20,163 bases of DNA from DASUMF01 sp040510575 (GTDB taxonomy: Bacteria; Actinomycetota; Acidimicrobiia; IMCC26256; DASPTH01). Position numbers and translations under genes: made by a program. The notes under the pieces are model-generated. The model searched no databases, had not been told where the DNA came from, and saw nothing but the letters and a program-made list of their open reading frames with translations. The stretch covers positions 1 to 20,163 of the forward strand of contig JBEVIU010000080.1 in assembly GCA_040510575.1 (NCBI GenBank). The letters run 5' to 3'. Below, piece after piece: positions 1 to 5,787 of this stretch. Each line of letters starts with the position of its first letter. Positions within the stretch are counted from its first letter, which is position 1.

Positions 1-1259
1 GTCCAGAGGGCGTTGCACGCCAACGCGATGAGCACACAGGACGCGAGCTCGAAGATGTGGCGGAACCGCGTCACGCCCCAGCCGTACGCACTCGACAACG
101 TGACGAGCGCAGCCAACGACGCGAACGGCCAGAGCGTCACCTTGCGGCGCCAGCCGACGTAGAGACCGAAGAGGATCAGCGGGATCGTCACCCAGTGGAA
201 CACCACCCCGAGGGTGGCGAACCACGACGGCACGCCTTCGTCGAGCTCGGGTCGAGGTTCGAAGAGCCCCCACGTGCGGAGGACCCGCGCCGCGACCACC
301 TCGGGGACCTGATCGAGGTGATCGAGCATGTACTGGCGGCCCTCGTCGTTCCAGATCGCGTCCTGGGTCGCGGGGTTGTCGCCGACGGGATACGACAGGC
401 AGTCGTAGTGCCAGCCGCCGATGTCGTCGCCCGAGTACACGCCGGCGCAGTTCGCGCCGGCGAGCAGCGATCCCCCGTTCGTGCTGAGCGGCACGAAGCG
501 ATCGAACGTCAAGGTGTTGCGAATCGCCCAGGGCGCGATCACGAGCGCGCACGCGAGGAGGGCGGCGGCGAACTGGCCGCCGCGGCGCGCGAGCGTCCCT
601 CCGGAGAGCCACACCGCCGGCGCGGCCAGCAGCACCAGCAGCACGATCCCTTCCGATCGGGTCAGCGCCGCGAGCCCGATGCACCCGCCGAGGGCCACGC
701 TGCGTCCGTAGCTTCCGGCGCGGGCCTGGCTCACGCCGACGAGGACTGCGAGGAGCACGAACACGCCGTAGAGCGACTCGCTCATGAGCGACCCGTCTGC
801 CGCGATCAGCACCGGGTTGAGCGCGGCGACCACGGCCGCGATCTTCCCGACGGTCGGCCCCGCGAGTCGGGTCCCGAGCACACCCACGAGCAGCACACTC
901 ACCGCGCCGGGCAGCGAGCCGACCGCGCGGTGGTCGGCGTAGCTCGTGAGCCCGAACAGCGATGCGCCGGCGAGGAGGACGGGCCACGCCGGCGAGTGGT
1001 TCGCAGTGGCGAACACCCGACCCTGGCGCGCGAAGAACGGATCGATGAAGCCCCGGCCCTTCGCCAGGAGGTTCCCCTGGTAGTGGTAGTAGTACGCGTC
1101 GCCGGCGCCGAACGTGTCGGCGGCGATGGTCCAGCAGTAGCCGAGGCGCAGGAAGAACGCACTCGTGGTGACGAGGGCGAGGAAGCGCCACGGGACAGGG
1201 CCGGGGAGAGGGCCGGGGAGAGGGCCGGTGCGCGGCGCTGCGTCTTCGATCACCGGCAA
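1..1259 (-). CDS. GT-C (GT39/ArnT-like) membrane glycosyltransferase, C-terminus missing
   Basis: This reading frame is open to the left edge, so the C-terminus lies outside the window. The protein begins with a short Pro-Gly-rich tail (repeated GPLP units), then a first membrane segment (WRFLALVTTSAFFLRLGY). An extracytoplasmic loop follows with GAGDAYYYH and ANHSPAWP, matching the acidic motif and the A-x-H-P-P-type motif of GT39/ArnT-like enzymes. Several further hydrophobic segments and a soluble stretch (about 210-300) come next. Known for the family: a polyprenyl-phosphate-linked sugar is transferred to a lipid or protein outside the membrane. Substrate here is unknown. The start is uncertain: TTG at 1259 lies 6 bases after a TACGAT box, GTG at 1253 and ATG at 1310 are in-frame alternatives. 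It is divergent from the GT2 gene at 1319, which may supply its donor. Confidence 0.8.
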   Translation of the reverse strand, partial: MPVIEDAAPRTGPLPGPLPGPVPWRFLALVTTSAFFLRLGYCWTIAADTFGAGDAYYYHYQGNLLAKGRGFIDPFFARQGRVFATANHSPAWPVLLAGASLFGLTSYADHRAVGSLPGAVSVLLVGVLGTRLAGPTVGKIAAVVAALNPVLIAADGSLMSESLYGVFVLLAVLVGVSQARAGSYGRSVALGGCIGLAALTRSEGIVLLVLLAAPAVWLSGGTLARRGGQFAAALLACALVIAPWAIRNTLTFDRFVPLSTNGGSLLAGANCAGVYSGDDIGGWHYDCLSYPVGDNPATQDAIWNDEGRQYMLDHLDQVPEVVAARVLRTWGLFEPRPELDEGVPSWFATLGVVFHWVTIPLILFGLYVGWRRKVTLWPFASLAALVTLSSAYGWGVTRFRHIFELASCVLIALACNALW

Positions 1260-1265
1260 GGGGCG

Positions 1266-1271
1266 ATCGTA
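1266..1271 (-). promoter_or_regulatory. -10 box TACGAT, probable leaderless promoter of the GT-C gene
   Basis: On the minus strand TACGAT is followed by six bases (CGCCCC) and then an in-frame TTG; GTG comes six bases later. No ribosome binding site is seen. The assignment rests on the same arrangement recurring at many genes in this window. Confidence 0.45.
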
Positions 1272-1304
1272 ACCACGATTTGCCGCGTTGCCGAGACCAC
1301 CTCG

Positions 1305-1310
1305 TAGCAT
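1305..1310 (+). promoter_or_regulatory. -10 box TAGCAT, probable leaderless promoter of the GT2 gene
   Basis: TAGCAT is followed by eight bases and then GTG at 1319. TTGCCG at 1280 and 1288 are possible -35 elements but their spacing (19 and 11) is poor. Confidence 0.5.
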
Positions 1311-1318
1311 CGCCGATC

Positions 1319-2062
1319 GTGCCAGCGCCTGTGCTGCCGGAGCCTGTGCTCTCGGTCGTGATGCCGTGCTTCAACGAGGGCCCCACAGTCGGCGAGACGT
1401 GTCGACGTGTGCTCGCGTCACCGTTCACCCGTGAGCTGATCGTGGTCGACGACTGCTCGACCGACACCAGCGCCGCGGAAGTCGAAGCCATCGACGACCC
1501 TCGTCTGACGCTCGTGCGCCAGACGCTGAACCAGGGCAAGGGCGCGGCGCTGCGTCGGGGCTTCGCCGCCGCCACGAGCGAGTTCGTCGTCGTGCAGGAC
1601 GCCGACCTCGAGTACGACCCCGCCGACTACGCCACGCTGCTCGAACCGTTGCTCGCCGGCCACGCCGACGTGGTGTACGGCTCACGCTTCCAGTCGGGTC
1701 GCCCGCATCGCGTGTTGTACTTCTGGCACAGCATCGGCAACAAGGGGCTCACGCTCCTGTCCAACGCGTTCACGAACCTCAACCTCACCGACATGGAGAC
1801 CTGTTACAAGGCGTTCCGTCGAGAGGTGCTCGAATCGATCGAGCTCGAGGAGCCCCGGTTCGGCATCGAGCCCGAGCTCACCGCCAAGGTGGCCCAAGGC
1901 GGGTGGCGGATCTTCGAGGTCGGGATCTCGTACGCCGGCCGCACCTACGAAGAGGGCAAGAAGATCGGTTGGCGCGACGGTGTCGAAGCGGTGCGCTGCA
2001 TCGTGCAGTACTCCGCCGTCGGCCAGCGCCTCCGCAACCGGCGTCTCCGCACCCGGCGCTGA
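1319..2062 (+). CDS. Family 2 glycosyltransferase, polyprenyl-phosphate sugar synthase type (GtrB/DPM1-like)
   Basis: This is a 247-residue GT-A fold glycosyltransferase. The N-terminal nucleotide-binding strand reads LSVVMPCFNEG (11-21), followed by IVVDDCSTD (41-49). The metal-binding acidic motif is QDADLEYDP (93-101), then YGSRF (120-124), TDMETCYKAFRREV (157-170) and GRTYEEGKKIGWRDG near 207-221, all typical of dolichyl/polyprenyl-phosphate mannosyl- or glucosyltransferases. There is no C-terminal membrane domain, so it is the short soluble DPM1 type. Known for the family: sugar is transferred from a nucleotide donor to a lipid phosphate on the cytoplasmic face. The GTG at 1319 was chosen over the TTG at 1280 because the homologous part begins just after it and because of the TAGCAT box upstream. 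The divergent GT-C enzyme is a plausible user of its product. Confidence 0.9.
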   Translation: MPAPVLPEPVLSVVMPCFNEGPTVGETCRRVLASPFTRELIVVDDCSTDTSAAEVEAIDDPRLTLVRQTLNQGKGAALRRGFAAATSEFVVVQDADLEYDPADYATLLEPLLAGHADVVYGSRFQSGRPHRVLYFWHSIGNKGLTLLSNAFTNLNLTDMETCYKAFRREVLESIELEEPRFGIEPELTAKVAQGGWRIFEVGISYAGRTYEEGKKIGWRDGVEAVRCIVQYSAVGQRLRNRRLRTRR

Positions 2063-2078
2063 CCCGCCGCGTCGGGCC

Positions 2079-2097
2079 CCGACGCCCCCGGCGTCGG
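2079..2097 (+). terminator. GC-rich hairpin after the GT2 gene
   Basis: A perfect 8-bp stem CCGACGCC/GGCGTCGG closes a 3-base CCC loop, starting 17 bases after the GT2 stop. No T-run follows, so termination would be of the T-less type. It lies just upstream of the TACGGT box of the next gene and could also affect that promoter. Confidence 0.5.
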
Positions 2098-2106
2098 AGG
2101 CGCGCC

Positions 2107-2112
2107 TACGGT
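2107..2112 (+). promoter_or_regulatory. -10 box TACGGT, probable leaderless promoter
   Basis: TACGGT is followed by eight bases (TGCCCGCC) and ATG at 2121. No purine-rich ribosome binding site is present. Confidence 0.5.
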
Positions 2113-2120
2113 TGCCCGCC

Positions 2121-2882
2121 ATGTTCAAGAAGCGGTCGTTCCTTCTCGGCGCCTTGGTCGGCCTGGTCGTCCTCGCCTGGGCTGGTGTCGCGGCCATGGT
2201 CGTCGCGACTCGTGACGACGGCGGGAGCGCGGCGACGCGCAGCGTGTCGATCGAGACGCTGCAGCTCGCGGCGAGCAACACCGAGGCAGCCGAGTCGATG
2301 CAGTTCGAGCTGCGCTCGAGCGGCGCGCTCGGGATCAGCGCGTCGGGTGTGGTCTCGGGCGACGGCCGCACCGGCGAGATCGCCGTCGACCTCGGCGACC
2401 TGGGCCGCGTCGAGCAGCGCATCGTCGACGGCACCGTGTACATCGATGCCGCCGGTGTGCTCGGGGGCTCCGACGGCAAGTGGATCGCCCTCTCGCTCGA
2501 CCGACTCGGCGATGCGGGCGCGTCGTCGCCGCTCGGCGGGCTCAGCGCGACGCCGAAGAGCGCGCTCGACATGCTGCACGAGGTTGCGGGACCGGTGGAG
2601 ACGATCGGTGACGACACGATCGCCGGTCACCACGCCACGCACTACCGCGTCACCGTGAGCAAGGCCACGATGAGCGAGGGTGGCGGTGCGACCGTCGACG
2701 TGTGGATCGACGACCAGGACCGCGCGGTGAAGATCCAGAGCTCGAGCCCCGACGGCGGTGAGGACATCACGTTCGAGGTGACCGCGTTCGGTGTCCCCGT
2801 CGACGTGGCGGCGCCGCCCGCCGACGACGTGATCTCGTTCCCGGGTGGTTCCACCGGCGAAGGCAGCACCGGCGTCATCTGA
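2121..2882 (+). CDS. Membrane-anchored LppX/LprAFG-like exported protein
   Basis: The 253-residue product starts with MFKKR and one hydrophobic segment (about residues 7-30), then an Asp/Gly-rich linker and an extracytoplasmic domain. No lipobox cysteine follows the hydrophobic segment, so it looks like an uncleaved membrane anchor or ordinary signal peptide, not a lipoprotein. The domain alternates short strands (SMQFELRSSG, GEIAVDLGDLG, RIVDGTVYIDAAG, GKWIALSLDRL, DVWIDDQDRAVKIQ) in the style of the LppX/LprG and LolA fold. Known for that fold: a half-barrel that binds acyl chains and moves lipids or lipoglycans across the cell envelope. Family assignment is by pattern only. The ATG at 2121 is the only start that begins at the anchor. 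Confidence 0.7.
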   Translation: MFKKRSFLLGALVGLVVLAWAGVAAMVVATRDDGGSAATRSVSIETLQLAASNTEAAESMQFELRSSGALGISASGVVSGDGRTGEIAVDLGDLGRVEQRIVDGTVYIDAAGVLGGSDGKWIALSLDRLGDAGASSPLGGLSATPKSALDMLHEVAGPVETIGDDTIAGHHATHYRVTVSKATMSEGGGATVDVWIDDQDRAVKIQSSSPDGGEDITFEVTAFGVPVDVAAPPADDVISFPGGSTGEGSTGVI

Positions 2883-2890
2883 ATCCGAAA

Positions 2891-2896
2891 TAGCCT
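2891..2896 (+). promoter_or_regulatory. -10 box TAGCCT, probable leaderless promoter of hemQ
   Basis: TAGCCT is followed by seven bases (GACGACT) and GTG at 2904. It sits nine bases after the previous stop codon and no ribosome binding site is visible. Confidence 0.55.
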
Positions 2897-2903
2897 GACG
2901 ACT

Positions 2904-3677
2904 GTGGACCCCGTCGAGCTCTCGGTTGGTTGGGGGGTGTTGCACCTCTTCTGTTCCGTCGACCGCGCCGCGGCCGCCGCCGACTCGAAGGCGGGGAAAC
3001 GGGTGCTCGACGCGGTGCGCTCGCTCCAGGCCGATGGGCACCAGGCACTGCTGTTCACCGTCCTCGGCCACAAGGCGGATCTGGGGCTGATGGTGCTGGG
3101 CCCCGACCTCGCCCGACTGCAGGCGTTCCAACACGAGCTGGCCGCGACGCCACTGCGCCTCGTCGACTCCTTCGTGTCGTTCACGGAGCTCTCCGAGTAC
3201 ACGAGCAGCGAAGACGACGAGCGCGCGCGCCTCGAAGCCGAGGAAGGTCTCAGCGGTCCGGCCGCCGAAGCGCGGCTCGCCGCTTGGCGCGAGCGCATGG
3301 CGCACTACCAGGAGCAACGGCTGCATCCGCACCTGCCGTTGAAGCGCGCGATCTGCTTCTACCCGATGTCGAAACGGCGCGCCGAGGGCGCCAACTGGTA
3401 CGCGCTGCCCTTCGACGCGCGCAAGCGCCTCATGGCCGGGCACGCCCGAGTGGGTCGTACGTATGCCGGTCGCGTGCTGCAGCTGATCACCGGGGCCACG
3501 GGCATCGACGACTGGGAGTGGGGGGTCACCCTGCTCGCCGACGATCCCGTGGCGCTCAAGGAGATCGTCTACGAGATGCGCTTCGATCCGGTGTCCGCCC
3601 ACTACGCCGAGTTCGGGCCGTTCGTCACCGGACTGCTCGCCGAACCCGAGGACGCGCTCGCGCGCGTCGGATTGTGA
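2904..3677 (+). CDS. hemQ: Coproheme decarboxylase HemQ (chlorite dismutase family)
   Basis: The 257-residue product is a chlorite dismutase-family ferredoxin-like double domain. Y153 and K157 (in FYPMSKRR) and H180 (in LMAGHARVGRTY) have the Tyr-x3-Lys and Tyr-to-His (27 residues) spacing of HemQ, where Tyr is the catalytic radical site and His the proximal haem ligand. Q193 and R139 sit where the firmicute enzymes have their distal Gln and propionate-binding Arg. Known role: peroxide-dependent oxidative decarboxylation of coproheme III to haem b, the last step of the coproporphyrin-dependent pathway in the cytoplasm. A charged, probably flexible stretch (about 100-130) lies between the halves. 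No other haem gene is present here. The GTG start directly follows a TAGCCT box. A NIL-domain gene follows after seven bases. Confidence 0.88.
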   Translation: MDPVELSVGWGVLHLFCSVDRAAAAADSKAGKRVLDAVRSLQADGHQALLFTVLGHKADLGLMVLGPDLARLQAFQHELAATPLRLVDSFVSFTELSEYTSSEDDERARLEAEEGLSGPAAEARLAAWRERMAHYQEQRLHPHLPLKRAICFYPMSKRRAEGANWYALPFDARKRLMAGHARVGRTYAGRVLQLITGATGIDDWEWGVTLLADDPVALKEIVYEMRFDPVSAHYAEFGPFVTGLLAEPEDALARVGL

Positions 3678-3684
3678 CTGCGCC

Positions 3685-3930
3685 ATGACCGATCACGTGC
3701 GGCTGTTCGTGTCGTTTCCCGAAGAGCTCGTCGACCGCCCGATGATCTACGAGATCGTGAAGCGCTTCGACGTGGTGCCGAACATCCGGCGGGCCAACGT
3801 CGAGTCCCACTCGGGGTGGGTGATCCTCGAGCTGCAGGGCGACGAGGAGCAGCGCGCCGCGGCGATCGGCTACCTCGAAGGTGTCGGCTGCACCGTGAAC
3901 GCCATGGAAGGCGACGTCCTCGAGGGCTGA
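3685..3930 (+). CDS. Stand-alone NIL-domain protein
   Basis: This 81-residue protein is almost entirely one NIL domain (VRLFVSFPEEL, VVPNIRRANVES, GWVILELQGDEEQ, YLEGVGCTVNAM). Known for the family: a small ferredoxin-like domain found as the regulatory C-terminus of methionine ABC transporter ATPases and fused to ferredoxins, and sometimes alone. No Cys pattern or ATPase is present, so the domain is by itself. The ATG lies seven bases after the hemQ stop with no clear ribosome binding site, so co-transcription and perhaps translational coupling with hemQ are likely. A sensor or chaperone role is only a guess. Confidence 0.8.
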   Translation: MTDHVRLFVSFPEELVDRPMIYEIVKRFDVVPNIRRANVESHSGWVILELQGDEEQRAAAIGYLEGVGCTVNAMEGDVLEG

Positions 3931-3940
3931 GCCCGATCGT

Positions 3941-4003
3941 CGGCGAGGCCCACTTCCGAGCCGGTCCGAGCGTTTCCGACGTGAGCCGCGGCAGGCCTCG
4001 CCG
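3941..4003. repeat. 10-bp perfect inverted repeat downstream of the NIL gene
   Basis: CGGCGAGGCC at 3941-3950 pairs perfectly with GGCCTCGCCG at 3994-4003, leaving 43 bases between. It lies 10 bases after the NIL stop, at the head of the 239-base spacer before amtB. It could be a structured transcript end or part of the amtB leader; the loop is too long for a classical terminator. Confidence 0.45.
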
Positions 4004-4046
4004 GCCTTCACTGCTCCGATTCGTTCAGCTTCCGTTCACCATCGGG

Positions 4047-4073
4047 TGACGCAGCGGCGACGCGCCCGTATCA
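4047..4073 (+). promoter_or_regulatory. Candidate GlnR-type box upstream of amtB
   Basis: GTGAC (4047), GCGAC (4058) and GTATC (4069) are separated by exactly six bases each. GlnR boxes of actinobacteria are GTnAC and GAAAC half-sites at the same n6 spacing. The match is imperfect because no GAAAC is present. Its position, about 100 bases before amtB, and the known GlnR control of amtB-glnK-glnD in streptomycetes make it worth keeping as a candidate. Confidence 0.35.
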
Positions 4074-4074
4074 G

Positions 4075-4096
4075 TCAGACTGCAAAACTACTGACG
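4075..4096. promoter_or_regulatory. Inverted repeat GTCAG-N12-CTGAC upstream of amtB
   Basis: A 5-bp dyad with a 12-base spacer lies in the relatively AT-rich part of the amtB upstream region. It could be an operator or be incidental. The left arm is also nested in a shorter palindrome, CAGT-CAG-ACTG. Confidence 0.3.
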
Positions 4097-4157
4097 ATTC
4101 TTGCGCGTTCCTGAATGTCCAATCGGGCATGCCACTCCGGCGAGGGCGCGCGGCGAC

Positions 4158-4164
4158 AGGGAGG
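4158..4164 (+). promoter_or_regulatory. Ribosome binding site of amtB
   Basis: AGGGAGG lies five bases before ATG 4170. This fixes the amtB start at 4170 and rejects the in-frame TTG at 4101, whose extra residues do not resemble AmtB proteins. Confidence 0.8.
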
Positions 4165-4169
4165 GAAGC

Positions 4170-5396
4170 ATGAACACGGGAGACACCGCGTGGGTGCTGA
4201 CGTCAACGGCACTCGTGCTGTTCATGACGCCGGGACTCGCGCTCTTCTACGGCGGGATGGTCAGGGCCAAGAACATCTTGGCGATGCTGATGCAGAACTT
4301 CTTTGCCATGGGCATCGTCGCGGTGCTCTGGGTCTTCGTCGGCTACTCGCTCGCGTTCGGCGGGCTCGGCAACGGGGGCTTCATCGGCAACTTCGACTTC
4401 GTCGGGCTCAAGGGGATGGGCAGCGAGACGTTCGGCTCGATCCCGGCGCTCCTGTTCGTCGCCTTCCAGCTCACCTTCGCGGTCATCACGCCTGCGCTCA
4501 TCACCGGCGCGATCGCCGATCGCATGCGCTTCGCCGCATGGGTCGGGTTCATCGGGCTCTGGTCGATCCTCGTGTACCTGCCGGTCGCCCACTGGATCTT
4601 CGCCGGCGGCTGGCTCGCCGAACGGGGTGCGCTCGACTTCGCAGGTGGCGCGGTGGTGCACGTGAACGCCGGTGCCGCGGCGCTGGTCTTGTGCATCATC
4701 CTCAAGGCCCGGCGCGGCTGGCCGCGTGAGGCGATGCCGCCGCACTCGCTGCCGCTGACGATGCTCGGGACGGGCATCCTGTGGTTCGGCTGGTTCGGCT
4801 TCAACGCAGGGTCGGCGCTCGCCGCGAACGGCGTCGCGGCGCAGGCCTTCATCAACACGTTCGTGGCCGCGTCCGCAGGAATGCTCTCCTGGCTCGTGGT
4901 CGAACGTCTCAAGGCGGGCCATGCAACCACGCTCGGTGCGGCATCGGGAGCAGTGGCAGGGCTCGTGGCGATCACCCCGTGCGCCGGTTTCGTCGGGGCA
5001 GTCCCGTCGATCATCATCGGCGCTGCGGCCGGGGCGGTCTGCTACCTCGCCATCCAGCTGAAGTTCCGGTTCAAGTACGACGACTCGCTCGACGTGGTCG
5101 CCGTGCACCTGGTCGGCGGGCTCCTCGGTTCGATCCTGCTGGGCCTCTTCGCTGACGCGAGTGTGAACTCCGCCGGCAAGGACGGCGTGTTCTACGGCGG
5201 CGGTTGGAGCCTGTTCGGCGAGCAGGTGCTCGCGGTGGCAGTGGTGTTCGCGTTCTCGGCGGTGGTCACCGCAGCGATCGCGTACGGATTGAAGGCGGTG
5301 CTGCCTGGCGGCATCCGTGTCAGCGAAGAGGACGAAGCCGTCGGCCTCGACCTCACCCAGCACTCGGAAGTCGGCTACTCGCTCGAGCGGGTCTGA
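4170..5396 (+). CDS. amtB: Ammonium channel/transporter AmtB
   Basis: The 408-residue polytopic protein has the eleven-helix look of Amt/Rh proteins. It opens with DTAWVLTSTALVLFMTPGLA and FYGGMVRAKN, the usual Amt N-terminus, without a separate signal peptide. D156 and H164 (in LDFAGGAVVHVN) match the conserved Asp and the first of the twin pore histidines, and H313 (in DVVAVHLVGG) matches the second. Known role: ammonium passes through a trimeric inner-membrane channel, which PII protein can block. Translation starts from a strong AGGGAGG site. The PII gene follows after 31 bases and glnD after it, the standard actinobacterial nitrogen operon. The roughly 240-base upstream spacer with GlnR-like motifs suggests nitrogen control. 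The cytoplasmic C-terminus is intact. Confidence 0.96.
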   Translation: MNTGDTAWVLTSTALVLFMTPGLALFYGGMVRAKNILAMLMQNFFAMGIVAVLWVFVGYSLAFGGLGNGGFIGNFDFVGLKGMGSETFGSIPALLFVAFQLTFAVITPALITGAIADRMRFAAWVGFIGLWSILVYLPVAHWIFAGGWLAERGALDFAGGAVVHVNAGAAALVLCIILKARRGWPREAMPPHSLPLTMLGTGILWFGWFGFNAGSALAANGVAAQAFINTFVAASAGMLSWLVVERLKAGHATTLGAASGAVAGLVAITPCAGFVGAVPSIIIGAAAGAVCYLAIQLKFRFKYDDSLDVVAVHLVGGLLGSILLGLFADASVNSAGKDGVFYGGGWSLFGEQVLAVAVVFAFSAVVTAAIAYGLKAVLPGGIRVSEEDEAVGLDLTQHSEVGYSLERV

Positions 5397-5427
5397 ACGC
5401 GCTCCGCGCGCCAATATTGGAGAACTC

Positions 5428-5766
5428 ATGCAGCTCATCGTCGCCATCATCAAGCCGTTCAAGCTCGACGACGTGAAGGAAGCCGTGAAGGACCTCGGCG
5501 TCCAGGGACTCACGGTGTCCGATGTCCAGGGGTTCGGGCGCCAACGCGGCCACACCGAGGTGTACCGCGGCGCCGAGTACACGGTCGACTTCGTGCCGAA
5601 GGTCCGCATCGAGATCCTCGCCGACGACGGCGACGTCGAACGGGTCGTGTCGAAGTTGCTGGAAGTTGCCCGCACGGGCAAGATCGGCGATGGCAAGGTG
5701 TGGACCGTCCCGATCGGCGATGCCTGGCGCATCCGCACCGGTGAATCGGGGCCGGACGCGCTGTGA
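5428..5766 (+). CDS. glnK: Nitrogen regulatory protein PII (GlnK)
   Basis: The 112-residue protein has the full PII length. The T-loop reads VYRGAEYTVDFVPK, with the modifiable tyrosine exactly at Y51, and the C-terminal signature is TGKIGDGKVWTVPI (83-96). Known role: a trimeric sensor of ATP/ADP and 2-oxoglutarate that binds and closes AmtB. Actinobacterial forms are adenylylated at Y51 by GlnD, but whether adenylylation or uridylylation occurs here cannot be read from sequence. The ATG at 5428 is preceded by GGAGA at a suitable distance and gives the canonical MQLIVAIIKPFKL start, so longer in-frame starts are rejected. It lies between amtB and glnD, which supports calling it GlnK and not a glnA-linked GlnB. 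Confidence 0.95.
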   Translation: MQLIVAIIKPFKLDDVKEAVKDLGVQGLTVSDVQGFGRQRGHTEVYRGAEYTVDFVPKVRIEILADDGDVERVVSKLLEVARTGKIGDGKVWTVPIGDAWRIRTGESGPDAL

Positions 5767-5787
5767 CGTCATGACGACGAGCCCGCC

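Noticed and set aside
1201..1224. Two copies of a 12-bp repeat as a possible minisatellite or CRISPR-like unit
   Set aside because: Only two direct copies, without spacers, in frame with a Pro-Gly-rich N-terminus of the GT-C gene.
57..1307. A 416-codon plus-strand open frame opposite the GT-C gene
   Set aside because: Arg/Glu/His-rich low-complexity translation; the minus strand gives membrane segments and GT39 motifs.
2106..3686. A 526-codon minus-strand open frame opposite the LppX-like and hemQ genes
   Set aside because: Same cause; the plus strand carries a signal anchor and the HemQ catalytic residues.
4101..4169. Upstream in-frame TTG start for AmtB
   Set aside because: The added residues are unlike AmtB, and a strong ribosome binding site precedes ATG 4170.
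4203..5738. A 511-codon minus-strand frame opposite amtB and glnK
   Set aside because: No motif and opposite a fully conserved AmtB; third-position GC bias again.
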